A DNA stretch of 21,580 nucleotides from assembly GCA_036159515.1 (NCBI GenBank), contig JAYYEV010000049.1, positions 1 through 21,580 of the forward strand. Reading direction: 5' to 3'. Positions within the stretch are counted from its first letter, which is position 1. Each line of letters opens with the position of its first letter. This stretch comes from GCA-002727735 sp036159515 (lineage in GTDB: Bacteria; Bacteroidota; Bacteroidia; Flavobacteriales_D; Parvicellaceae). The position numbers were made by a program, and so were the translations under genes. Below are positions 1 to 7,097 of this stretch, one piece after another. The notes beneath the pieces are model-generated. The model did not search any database. It saw only the letters and a list, made by a program, of their open reading frames with translations, and was not told the origin of the DNA.

Positions 1-284
1 GAGCCCACTTTTAATGTTTGAATAGGTATTTTTAAATAATCTATTGGACTAGCTGGTGAAGCAAAATGAAGGATATAATCCAAATCTCCTTTAAAATCAA
101 TATGTTTAGAAACATCATGTTCTTTGAATTCAAAATGTTCAAATGATGACAAAAACTCTATGTTTTTTTTAGAGCCAGTGATGAAGTTGTCCATACCAAA
201 TACTTGAAATCCATCGTTAAGAAAACGTTCCGAAAGATGTGAACCCAAAAACCCAGCTGCACCCGTAATTAATACCTTTTTCAC
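1..284 (-). CDS. UDP-glucuronate decarboxylase-like (UXS) NAD-dependent epimerase/dehydratase, 3' end missing
   Basis: This is the N-terminal 94 residues of an extended short-chain dehydrogenase; the rest lies beyond the left edge. The start is GTG at 284, overlapping the TGA of the upstream dehydrogenase gene as GTGA, which implies translational coupling. The NAD-binding loop ITGAAGFLGSH is at residues 6-16, followed by a DNFITGSKKN stretch and, near residue 76, HFASPASPIDY. That last motif is characteristic of UDP-xylose synthases, which convert UDP-glucuronate to UDP-xylose through a 4-keto intermediate. The catalytic YxxxK lies off the window and cannot be checked. The neighbour makes UDP-glucuronate, the expected substrate. 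Another UDP-sugar epimerase or 4,6-dehydratase of the same superfamily is possible but fits the ASPASP motif less well. Confidence 0.8.
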   Translation of the reverse strand, partial: MKKVLITGAAGFLGSHLSERFLNDGFQVFGMDNFITGSKKNIEFLSSFEHFEFKEHDVSKHIDFKGDLDYILHFASPASPIDYLKIPIQTLKVG

Positions 285-1603
285 CCCTTATTATTATTAA
301 CTGTTGCTCTACCAATACTTTGATAAAAGAAAGGTCTTGAATTCATACCTTCTAAATCATATAAATTCCTTCCATCAAATATGATAGGGTCTTTCATCAA
401 TTGTTCCATTTTAACAAAATCAGGATTTCGAAATGCAGACCACTCTGTTGCAATTAATAATGCATCTACATCCTTCAAGGCGTCATAGCTACTGTCTGCA
501 TAGCTAATTTGGTCTCCAATAATATCTTTAACATTGGTCATTGCCTCTGGGTCATAAGCAATTATTTTAGCTCCCAGTTCTAATAGTGAATTTATCATGT
601 ATAATGCTGGTGCTTCTCTGATGTCATCGGTTTCTGGTTTAAAAGCCAAACCCCATAGTGCCAATGTTTTACCTGACAAATTTTCACCAAAGTACGACTT
701 CACTTTCTCTACAAGTGAAAATTTTTGTTTATGGTTTACATTCAAAACTGCATCCACAATTTTAAACTCGTAATCCACATCATTACCTGCTTTTTTTAGG
801 GCAAGAACATCTTTTGGAAAACAACTTCCACCATATCCTATCCCAGGAAACAGAAATCGATTACCTATTCGGCTATCAGTACCTATCCCTTTTCTTACTT
901 TGTCTACATCCGCTCCAATGAGTTCGCAGTAATTTGCAATTTCGTTCATAAATGTAATTTTAGTAGCTAAAAAGGAATTAGCCGCGTATTTGGTTAATTC
1001 AGCAGATTTTTCATCCATGAATAAAATTGGATTACCCTGTCTTACAAAGGGCTGATAAAGTTCAGTCATTAACTTTTTTGCCTTTTCACTACTGCATCCT
1101 ACTACAACTCTGTCCGGTTTCATAAAATCATTTACTGCGAAACCTTCTCTTAAAAATTCTGGATTTGAAACCACATCAAAATCAACTGTGGCATGTTTAC
1201 TAATGGCCAATTTTACTTTTTCAGCCGTACCCACTGGAACTGTACTTTTATCAATAACTACCTTGTAATTGTCAATAATCTTCCCTAGATGATCTGCAAC
1301 ACCTAATACATAACTTAAATCAGCCGAACCATCCTCCCCTGGAGGTGTGGGTAGAGCTAAAAAAATCAATTCTGCATCCTTTACCCCTTCTTCAAGACTG
1401 GTAGTAAATGAAAGTCTATTTTGCTTTAAGTTACGTTCAAAAAATACATCTAGATGTGGTTCATAAATTGGAACTTCACCCTTTTTTAATTTATCAACTT
1501 TTTCTTCATCTACATCAACACAAACGACATTATTACCCGTTTCTGCTAAACAAGTACCTGTTACTAACCCAACATAACCTGTTCCCACTACTGCTATATT
1601 CAT
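281..1603 (-). CDS. ugd: UDP-glucose 6-dehydrogenase
   Basis: A 440-residue cytoplasmic enzyme oxidising UDP-glucose to UDP-glucuronate with two NAD+. Visible motifs are the N-terminal Rossmann loop GTGYVGL (residues 7-13), STVPVGT (about 120-126), NPEFLREG (147-154), the helix TKYAANSFLATK (about 204-215) and the catalytic-cysteine motif GYGGSCFPKD with Cys261. The C-terminal UDP-binding domain has the expected GLAFKPETDDIREAP segment. Length and motif order are normal for the family, so the gene looks intact. The ATG at 1603 overlaps the stop of the upstream aminotransferase by four bases (ATGA), and its own TGA overlaps the GTG of the downstream decarboxylase. The product probably feeds surface-polysaccharide synthesis as UDP-glucuronate, UDP-xylose or amino-uronate derivatives. 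Confidence 0.96.
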   Translation of the reverse strand: MNIAVVGTGYVGLVTGTCLAETGNNVVCVDVDEEKVDKLKKGEVPIYEPHLDVFFERNLKQNRLSFTTSLEEGVKDAELIFLALPTPPGEDGSADLSYVLGVADHLGKIIDNYKVVIDKSTVPVGTAEKVKLAISKHATVDFDVVSNPEFLREGFAVNDFMKPDRVVVGCSSEKAKKLMTELYQPFVRQGNPILFMDEKSAELTKYAANSFLATKITFMNEIANYCELIGADVDKVRKGIGTDSRIGNRFLFPGIGYGGSCFPKDVLALKKAGNDVDYEFKIVDAVLNVNHKQKFSLVEKVKSYFGENLSGKTLALWGLAFKPETDDIREAPALYMINSLLELGAKIIAYDPEAMTNVKDIIGDQISYADSSYDALKDVDALLIATEWSAFRNPDFVKMEQLMKDPIIFDGRNLYDLEGMNSRPFFYQSIGRATVNNNKG

Positions 1604-2727
1604 TTATTTAAATAGTTTTTAATATGATTAATAATATATAGTTGTTGATTTTCTGAAAGTTCAGTGTGCATCGGCAATGAGATCACCCTTGAAGTAAGCC
1701 ACTCTGTGTTGGTAAGGTCACCTTTTGAGAACTCAATGGTAGAAAACATTTTTTGACGATGAGCTGGAACAGGATAATACACCATTGCGGGAATTCCGTT
1801 TGTTTTTAAATAATTTATAAGATCATCTCTGTGAACGGAATCATCTAACTGTAAAGTGTATTGGTGAAAAACATGGTCAGAATCAACAGTTCTAAATGGT
1901 ATTTTTAATTTATGCTCATTTTTGAAGTGATCATCATAAAAAGATGCGGCTTGTTGTCTATTGTGAATGTAAGTATCTAACTCCTTTAGTTTTATTCTAA
2001 GGATAGCAGCTTGTAAATTGTCAAGTCTAGAGTTGCAACCAACTCTATCATGATAATATTTTTTAGATTGGCCATGATTTGCAATCATCCTTAATTGTGA
2101 AGCTAATTCGTCATCATTAGTCATTAGAGCACCACCATCGCCATAACAACCTAGATTTTTAGAAGGGAAAAAACTAGTACATCCCACGTTTCCAATTGTC
2201 CCTGTTTTGTGTGTGTTTTTAAAACCATTATAGGTACATCCTATTGCTTGGGCATTATCTTCAATAACATAAAGATCATGTTTAGAGGCAATATCCATTA
2301 TTTCAGTCATATTGCATGATTGACCAAATAGATGTACAGGAACAATGGCTCTTGTTTTTTTAGTAATTGCTTTTTTAATTGCAGTTGGTGATATGTTAAA
2401 TGTATTCGGATCACAATCGACGAAGACTGGTTTTAAACCCAACAAACCAATTACTTCAGTAGTTGCTATGTACGTATAAGAGGGAGTAATTACCTCATCA
2501 CCGGGCTTTAAACCAAGCCCCATCATAGCAATCTGCAAAGCATCCGTTCCGTTACCACAGGTGACTACATGTTTTACGCCTAAATAAACTGCTAGTTCTT
2601 CTTGAAATTTCTTAACCTCTTCCCCGTTAATAAACTGTGTTGAATTAATGACATGTTGAATTGCAAAGTCTACCTCATTTTTAATATGATTATACTGTGA
2701 TTTTAAATCAACCATTTGTATGTTCAT
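1600..2727 (-). CDS. DegT/DnrJ/EryC1/StrS-family sugar aminotransferase
   Basis: A 375-residue PLP-dependent aminotransferase that adds an amino group to a keto nucleotide sugar. Visible are the N-terminal MVDLKSQY block, the cofactor-phosphate region CGNGTDALQ, the EDNAQAIG motif whose Asp contacts the PLP ring nitrogen, and SFFPSKNLGCYGDGG carrying the Schiff-base lysine (Lys190 from the chosen start). The frame can be extended four codons to a GTG at 2739, but the ATG at 2727 matches the family N-terminus better and follows a TGAGG stretch. It is first in a three-gene overlapping operon with ugd and a UXS-like gene. A WbpE-like role acting on a 3-keto uronic acid derivative is plausible, but the exact sugar cannot be read from sequence. 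Confidence 0.9.
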   Translation of the reverse strand: MNIQMVDLKSQYNHIKNEVDFAIQHVINSTQFINGEEVKKFQEELAVYLGVKHVVTCGNGTDALQIAMMGLGLKPGDEVITPSYTYIATTEVIGLLGLKPVFVDCDPNTFNISPTAIKKAITKKTRAIVPVHLFGQSCNMTEIMDIASKHDLYVIEDNAQAIGCTYNGFKNTHKTGTIGNVGCTSFFPSKNLGCYGDGGALMTNDDELASQLRMIANHGQSKKYYHDRVGCNSRLDNLQAAILRIKLKELDTYIHNRQQAASFYDDHFKNEHKLKIPFRTVDSDHVFHQYTLQLDDSVHRDDLINYLKTNGIPAMVYYPVPAHRQKMFSTIEFSKGDLTNTEWLTSRVISLPMHTELSENQQLYIINHIKNYLNK

Positions 2728-2759
2728 GTCCTCAGCCACAGGGTGAAAAATTGAATTTG

Positions 2760-2790
2760 CGAATATACGTATATCAAGACATTATACCAA
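2760..2790 (-). promoter_or_regulatory. candidate promoter for the nucleotide-sugar operon
   Basis: On the minus strand, TTGG (complement of 2787-2790) and TATATTCG (complement of 2760-2767) are separated by 19 bp. This resembles the Bacteroidota promoter TTTG / TAnnTTTG with one mismatch in the -7 box, and would give a leader of roughly 25-30 nt before the ATG at 2727. The AT richness makes chance matches common, so this is only a candidate. Confidence 0.35.
2763..2774. repeat. perfect 12-bp palindrome between divergent genes
   Basis: ATATACGTATAT is a perfect palindrome lying in the 80 bp between the divergent starts at 2727 and 2808. It overlaps the candidate -7 box of the minus-strand operon, so it could be a dimeric regulator's operator. 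It is short and AT-rich and may be chance. Confidence 0.3.
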
Positions 2791-2794
2791 TTCT

Positions 2795-2802
2795 TATATT
2801 TG
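2795..2802 (+). promoter_or_regulatory. candidate -7 box (TAnnTTTG) directly before the exported-protein gene
   Basis: TATATTTG matches the Bacteroidota -7 consensus exactly and ends five bases before the ATG at 2808. If used, it would give a leaderless or nearly leaderless transcript. No convincing -33 TTTG is present at the expected distance, so support rests on one box. Confidence 0.35.
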
Positions 2803-2807
2803 TTTTC

Positions 2808-3569
2808 ATGTTTCTTAAGATTCGTCCCATTTTGATTCTAATTATCTGCATTAATTTAAATGTAGTTGCAGTAGGTCAAAATATTAAAGATTCCATTTTA
2901 ACTATTCCATTGATAAAAGTTAGTTTGGCCGTTCAAATGCCAGAAGGAGATTTAAAAAATTATTTTGGGATAAATAGTAACATTGGATGTTCTTTTGGAT
3001 TAAAAAATAAAAAAAACCAAACCTTTGAATTTTCCTACAACTTTATCCATAGCAAAAATGTAAAGCTTACTGATGTTATCGACCCCCTACTTAATAGTCA
3101 AGGATGGATAATCAATCAGCATGGTGAACAAAATTTATTTGTACTTTACCAACGGGGAGGATTAGTAACTGCTGATATAGGAAAAATACTTCCCATTCTT
3201 GGTCCAAATCCCAACTCTGGAATCCATTTAAAAGCAGGATTTGGATTTATGTATCATAAAATTAGGATTGAAAACGAACAAAATTTGATTCCACAATTAC
3301 AACCAGATTATCTTAAATATTATGATCGCTTTACATTAGGAAGTTCCATAAAAGAGTATGTGGGTTATCATCATATGAGTAATAATAACCTAGTTAACTT
3401 CTCTATTGGTTTGGAATGTATTCAAGGGTTTACAAAAGGGATGAGAGATTATCAAATCGATTTAATGGGACCTTATCATGATCAACGAATTGATGTATAT
3501 ATTGGAATGAGAGCAGGTTGGATCTTTCCTGTTTTTAGAAAAGCACCTGACGAGTATTACTACAACTAG
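2808..3569 (+). CDS. exported protein of unknown function, probably outer-membrane beta-barrel-like
   Basis: I do not recognise this family by name. The frame is open from 2697, but the earlier start gives a non-signal-like N-terminus running into the divergent gene, whereas the ATG at 2808 begins a good Sec signal peptide (basic start, hydrophobic core at about residues 5-20, probable cleavage after VAVGQ near residue 22). The 253-residue protein then shows alternating polar and aromatic segments (for example TFEFSYNF, GIHLKAGFGFMYHKI, VDVYIGMRAGWIF-like), consistent with membrane beta-strands, and no enzyme motif. The C-terminus is KAPDEYYYN. Its TAG stop is followed immediately by the ATG of waaA, so the two are very probably co-transcribed, suggesting an envelope role. 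Localisation is inference. Confidence 0.7.
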   Translation: MFLKIRPILILIICINLNVVAVGQNIKDSILTIPLIKVSLAVQMPEGDLKNYFGINSNIGCSFGLKNKKNQTFEFSYNFIHSKNVKLTDVIDPLLNSQGWIINQHGEQNLFVLYQRGGLVTADIGKILPILGPNPNSGIHLKAGFGFMYHKIRIENEQNLIPQLQPDYLKYYDRFTLGSSIKEYVGYHHMSNNNLVNFSIGLECIQGFTKGMRDYQIDLMGPYHDQRIDVYIGMRAGWIFPVFRKAPDEYYYN

Positions 3570-4778
3570 ATGATTCGTATCGTTTACAATCTCATATCAT
3601 TTGGAATCCAGCTATATTGGTGGTTTAGCGCTTTACTTGGGAACCAAAAATCTAAAAATGCGATTAAAGGTCGAACAAATTGGCAAAAAAAACTGGCCGA
3701 CCTTAATCTTAGTCCAAACCCTATATGGGTACATGCTTCTTCACATGGTGAAGGCCTTATGGCTAAACCCCTGATAAATCAAATCTTAACTGAGACAGAT
3801 GAAAATATACTGATGACATTTTTTAGCCCTTCAGGATTTAAGCATTTCAATCATGAAAGTGATCGGGTAAAAAAGTTATACTTACCCCTAGATTATTATT
3901 CAAATGCTAAAAAATTTATTCCTCTTTTAAATCCTAAAATAGTGGTATTTATAAAGTATGATTTATGGATGAATTTTATTTCCGAAATTATAAGAGCCGA
4001 AATTCCATCATTTTGTTTTTCTATTAAAATATCTGTTGATCATTGGTACCTAAAATGGTACGGGAAACAGGTGAGAAAACGTCTAAAAAAAATGAACTTT
4101 CTACTCACTCTTGATGAGAAATCCCTAAAAAATTTAAACGCTGCAGGCCTATCGAATGTCAAAAGGTGTGGAGATACAAGATATGATCAGGTCAGTTTAC
4201 TTCATAATCCTATTCTTAAGATTTTAAAAAAATCTTGTGTGCTTTTGGGTTCGTCTTGGGTTGAAGAAGAAGCTCTTTTAGCCTCTGTTGTTAGTAGCTT
4301 TCCTGAGATTCAATTTATTATAGCTCCACATGAGGTTACTATCCATAGATTATCCAAAATCAAAGATCAATTTGGTGAAAATTGTGGATTTCTTTCAGAT
4401 CATAATAGTGGGGGACTTCCTCACGTATTAGTTATAGATGAAATTGGTTTGCTTTCGGAACTATACAGTGATAGTGATATCGCGTTTATTGGAGGTGGAT
4501 ATACAGGTAAATTACACAACATAATAGAACCAGCTGCTAAAGGAAATATGATACTTTTTGGTCCAAAAACATGTCATTTTCCAGAAGCTGTTGAAATGGA
4601 AAAAGCAGGTTTTGCCAAAAAAATTACAGGCCAAAAAGAACTCAAAGAAACAATAGCTTCATTTGTGTCAAAACCAGATGAATTAATAGAAATGAAAGAT
4701 AAATCAAGCGAATTTGTTAAGGAAAGAAGGGGAGCAACGCAATTAGTATTTGAAGAACTAAAACCTTATCTCAAATAA
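3570..4778 (+). CDS. waaA: 3-deoxy-D-manno-octulosonic acid (Kdo) transferase
   Basis: A 402-residue GT-B glycosyltransferase transferring Kdo from CMP-Kdo to lipid IVA at the inner membrane. An N-terminal hydrophobic segment (about residues 4-22) provides the anchor. The N-domain motif WVHASSHGEGLMAKPLI carries the probable catalytic base Glu61, and KYDLWMNF (129-136) corresponds to the family's ELWPN-type block. The C-domain has the nucleotide-binding signature FIGGGYTGKLHNIIEPA followed by FGPKTCHFPEA. HGEG replaces the more usual LGE, but the Glu is retained. The start codon abuts the stop of the preceding exported-protein gene. The TAA at 4776-4778 abuts the stop of the convergent gene, leaving no intergenic terminator. 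Confidence 0.92.
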   Translation: MIRIVYNLISFGIQLYWWFSALLGNQKSKNAIKGRTNWQKKLADLNLSPNPIWVHASSHGEGLMAKPLINQILTETDENILMTFFSPSGFKHFNHESDRVKKLYLPLDYYSNAKKFIPLLNPKIVVFIKYDLWMNFISEIIRAEIPSFCFSIKISVDHWYLKWYGKQVRKRLKKMNFLLTLDEKSLKNLNAAGLSNVKRCGDTRYDQVSLLHNPILKILKKSCVLLGSSWVEEEALLASVVSSFPEIQFIIAPHEVTIHRLSKIKDQFGENCGFLSDHNSGGLPHVLVIDEIGLLSELYSDSDIAFIGGGYTGKLHNIIEPAAKGNMILFGPKTCHFPEAVEMEKAGFAKKITGQKELKETIASFVSKPDELIEMKDKSSEFVKERRGATQLVFEELKPYLK

Positions 4779-5216
4779 CTATTCTACAATTTCTGCATCT
4801 TCCAAAATGTAGTTTAGTTGATATATATCGTCTACATTTAATCTTAATTTACCTTTGAAAGTAATTACTTGATCCATTCTAAGTCCCTCATATTTTTTAA
4901 CTAATTGAACTTCCATCACTGATTCTGGTCCTGCTTGTCCACAAAAAAAACAAGAACTATATGGATTGGCAGATAATACATAATAGTCTTGTACGATATC
5001 TACTGGAATAATAAAACCACGAATTTGCACTTCTTTATTATCTAAAGCCAATACTTGAGCTGAAAACTTGGGTACCATATAATAGGCTTGAAATTCTTCT
5101 GACCATATTTCATCAAATTCAACATTTTTCAACACCTCCCAAGTAATGATATTTTGTGTAAACACATTTAAAAATGTGGTCAAAAACACCCCTGTTAAAA
5201 TTAATTTTTTGATCAT
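4779..5216 (-). CDS. secreted DUF3299-like protein with a CxxC pair
   Basis: A 145-residue exported protein with a Sec signal peptide at residues 1-21 (MIKK, then a hydrophobic core ending in NVFTQ). The mature part has a small beta-rich pattern: KEVQIRGFIIPVD, then SSCFFCGQAGPES with Cys89 and Cys92, then an OB-like stretch VITFKGKLRLN. The IRGFIIPVD block is reminiscent of DUF3299 proteins, whose genes elsewhere often lie beside FtsX-type ABC permeases. The paired cysteines could bind metal or form a disulfide. Its ATG overlaps the permease TGA (ATGA), making it the last gene of the lgt-ABC operon and implying that it works with the transporter in the periplasm. Family assignment is from memory of motifs, and the function is unknown. 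Confidence 0.7.
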   Translation of the reverse strand: MIKKLILTGVFLTTFLNVFTQNIITWEVLKNVEFDEIWSEEFQAYYMVPKFSAQVLALDNKEVQIRGFIIPVDIVQDYYVLSANPYSSCFFCGQAGPESVMEVQLVKKYEGLRMDQVITFKGKLRLNVDDIYQLNYILEDAEIVE

Positions 5217-6478
5217 GATTGTTTTAAAGTTTGAGCAATATTGATTTTATAGGCAGAATATGCAGGATATAGCGCAGAAATCATACCAATAAATACAGAT
5301 CCTAGAATAAATAACAACTCAACAGGATAAAATAAAAATCCTGAAAAATCGTAATTGTAATTCGACAATACCAGGCCACTTAATAATTCCATTAATGTAT
5401 GACCTAAAACAACACCTAGAAAAGAACCAATCAAAGAAATAATGATAGATTCAAAAATAACGGAGATGAAGATTTTTTTTGAGCTAGCTCCTCCTGCCCT
5501 CATCATAGCAATTTCGTATTTTCTGTCTTTCATCGAATTTAATAAGGTGATAAAAACACTGATCATAGCCAAACCAAAAATAATCCAAGATAGCCTAATC
5601 AAAATATCAACCGCAGGCTGTATGAGCTCGAATAGTTGTTGAATTTCAATTGCAGGTTCAGCTGCCATCAACTCACTTTTTTTATTTATACTTCCTGGCA
5701 ATGTGAATTTACCTCTAGGAGAATTATATTTAACTAGTAAAGAAGTAATTTCATTTGATGATTTCTCGTGTTGATGACCGTGATCATGGTGATGATCATG
5801 ATGGTGTTCATCGTGTGTGCTTTTTTTATTTTTGCTTAGCTCAAATGTACCCTTTTGATGATCATCTGGATGAACATCCCACACACTTTCTAGTGGTGTT
5901 AATAAGAGTTGATCAATTACTTCACCTGTTTGTTCAAGTATTCCAACTACTTCATATTCAAAATCACCATGATCGTGAATCGATTCACCAACCCCGTGAC
6001 TTCCTGTAAATGTAGATCCAATATTTAAATTTAAATCTTTAGCTACTCTAGATCCCAAAACAACCTCTAAACTCTTATCGAAAATTTTACCCTCTGTTAG
6101 TTTAGCTTTATATAGCTCATTTATAAAAGAAGCTCTTGTACCTACTATTCTATATTTTTTATAATTATCTCCTAGGGAAATAGGTACCGCTAAACTTACA
6201 AAAGGATGATTTTCTATAAATTGGACTGACTTCATGGGAATATTACCTGTAGGTTGATCTATATGAAAAACATTACAAAGCACCAATTGCATTCTACTTC
6301 CTTTTGAACCCACCACTAAATCTATCTTATTGGCATTTTCATTAAATTTTGATGATAATTGCGACATGGTAAGAAAGGCCAATACTATTATCATGATAGA
6401 AACAGCCATTAGCAGAACAGATAAGCCGCTTGATAATGGTCTTGTGGTAATATTTTTTACACTATACTGAAAGAGCAT
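5213..6478 (-). CDS. FtsX/MacB-like ABC transporter permease with histidine-rich periplasmic segment
   Basis: A 421-residue membrane protein with the FtsX-family plan: one N-terminal transmembrane helix (about 17-40), a long periplasmic domain (about 41-285), then three helices (about 287-313, 334-362 and 382-407). The C-terminal block MKDRKYEIAMMRAGGAS is the typical coupling region contacting the ATPase. An unusual feature is residues 222-237, with ten histidines in sixteen residues interspersed with Asp/Glu; a second cluster with GESIHDHGD lies at 164-172. Such segments usually bind Zn, Ni or Co. The start overlaps the upstream ATPase gene by 17 bp. LolCE-like lipoprotein export and metal transport are both possible; the histidine cluster and the DUF3299-like partner favour metal. 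Confidence 0.88.
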   Translation of the reverse strand: MLFQYSVKNITTRPLSSGLSVLLMAVSIMIIVLAFLTMSQLSSKFNENANKIDLVVGSKGSRMQLVLCNVFHIDQPTGNIPMKSVQFIENHPFVSLAVPISLGDNYKKYRIVGTRASFINELYKAKLTEGKIFDKSLEVVLGSRVAKDLNLNIGSTFTGSHGVGESIHDHGDFEYEVVGILEQTGEVIDQLLLTPLESVWDVHPDDHQKGTFELSKNKKSTHDEHHHDHHHDHGHQHEKSSNEITSLLVKYNSPRGKFTLPGSINKKSELMAAEPAIEIQQLFELIQPAVDILIRLSWIIFGLAMISVFITLLNSMKDRKYEIAMMRAGGASSKKIFISVIFESIIISLIGSFLGVVLGHTLMELLSGLVLSNYNYDFSGFLFYPVELLFILGSVFIGMISALYPAYSAYKINIAQTLKQS

Positions 6479-7097
6479 CCAAATCTAATTTATCCTCAAA
6501 TTTATTTTTCAATCGATGATCATGTGTAACAATAATAAGTTTGGATCTATTTTCTAAAGAAATAGATCTAATTAATTCCAAAATATTTTCACACGATTCA
6601 TCATCTAATGCAGAAGTGGGTTCATCGGCTAAAATAAGTTTAGGGGAATTCACCACTGACCTCACAATAGAAATACGTTGTTTTTCACCCTCACTCAACT
6701 CAAATATTCTGGCTTTTTTTCGATCTAGTAATCCAACTTTATCCAGTAGACTGTAAATTAATTTTTCATCTTCTTTTCTAACCAAATATTGACTGAATTT
6801 CAAATTAGAAATCACATCTAAGGAGCTAATAAAGTGAGGTCTTTGAAATACAAAACCAATATTTGTTCCTCGAAAATGATCTAGTTCTCTTTGAGATAGT
6901 GCATAAAGATCAACATTGTCTATTTTTACGGATCCCAAATTAGGTGTTTGTAGACCACCAAGTACATTCAAGAAGGATGTTTTTCCACTACCGCTTCGTC
7001 CAGTAATCAAAAGCTGATCTTCAGTCTTCAAATCAATATTTGGAAACGAAATTGACTTTTTGGAATAATTAATATGTAAATTTTTAGTTTGTAACAC
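6462..7097 (-). CDS. LolD/MacB-type ABC transporter ATP-binding protein
   Basis: A compact 211-residue ATPase with all the motifs of an active ABC subunit: Walker A GRSGSGKTS (33-41), Q-loop in GFVFQ (Gln85), signature LSEGEKQR (134-141; Glu replaces the second Gly-adjacent Gly/Ser position seen in LSGGQ), Walker B LILADEP (154-160) and H-loop His172. It begins with GTG at 7097, inside the end of lgt (14-bp overlap), and overlaps the permease start by 17 bp, so it is the permease's ATPase partner. Because LolD and MacB ATPases are very similar, the substrate must be inferred from the permease and the secreted partner. Confidence 0.92.
   Translation of the reverse strand: MLQTKNLHINYSKKSISFPNIDLKTEDQLLITGRSGSGKTSFLNVLGGLQTPNLGSVKIDNVDLYALSQRELDHFRGTNIGFVFQRPHFISSLDVISNLKFSQYLVRKEDEKLIYSLLDKVGLLDRKKARIFELSEGEKQRISIVRSVVNSPKLILADEPTSALDDESCENILELIRSISLENRSKLIIVTHDHRLKNKFEDKLDLDALSV

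Noticed and set aside
2697..2807. N-terminal extension of the exported protein before waaA
   Set aside because: The extra 37 residues overlap the divergent aminotransferase gene and precede an obvious signal peptide, so the start at 2808 is preferred.
5769..5821. Simple-sequence repeat (GATCATGGT-like) as a phase-variable tract
   Set aside because: It is imperfect and codes for the His/Asp loop in frame; there is no long uniform unit likely to slip.
5755..6009. Plus-strand frame rich in Asp and His opposite the ABC permease
   Set aside because: It is the antisense shadow of the permease's histidine-rich CAT/GTG-type codons; the permease itself is well supported.
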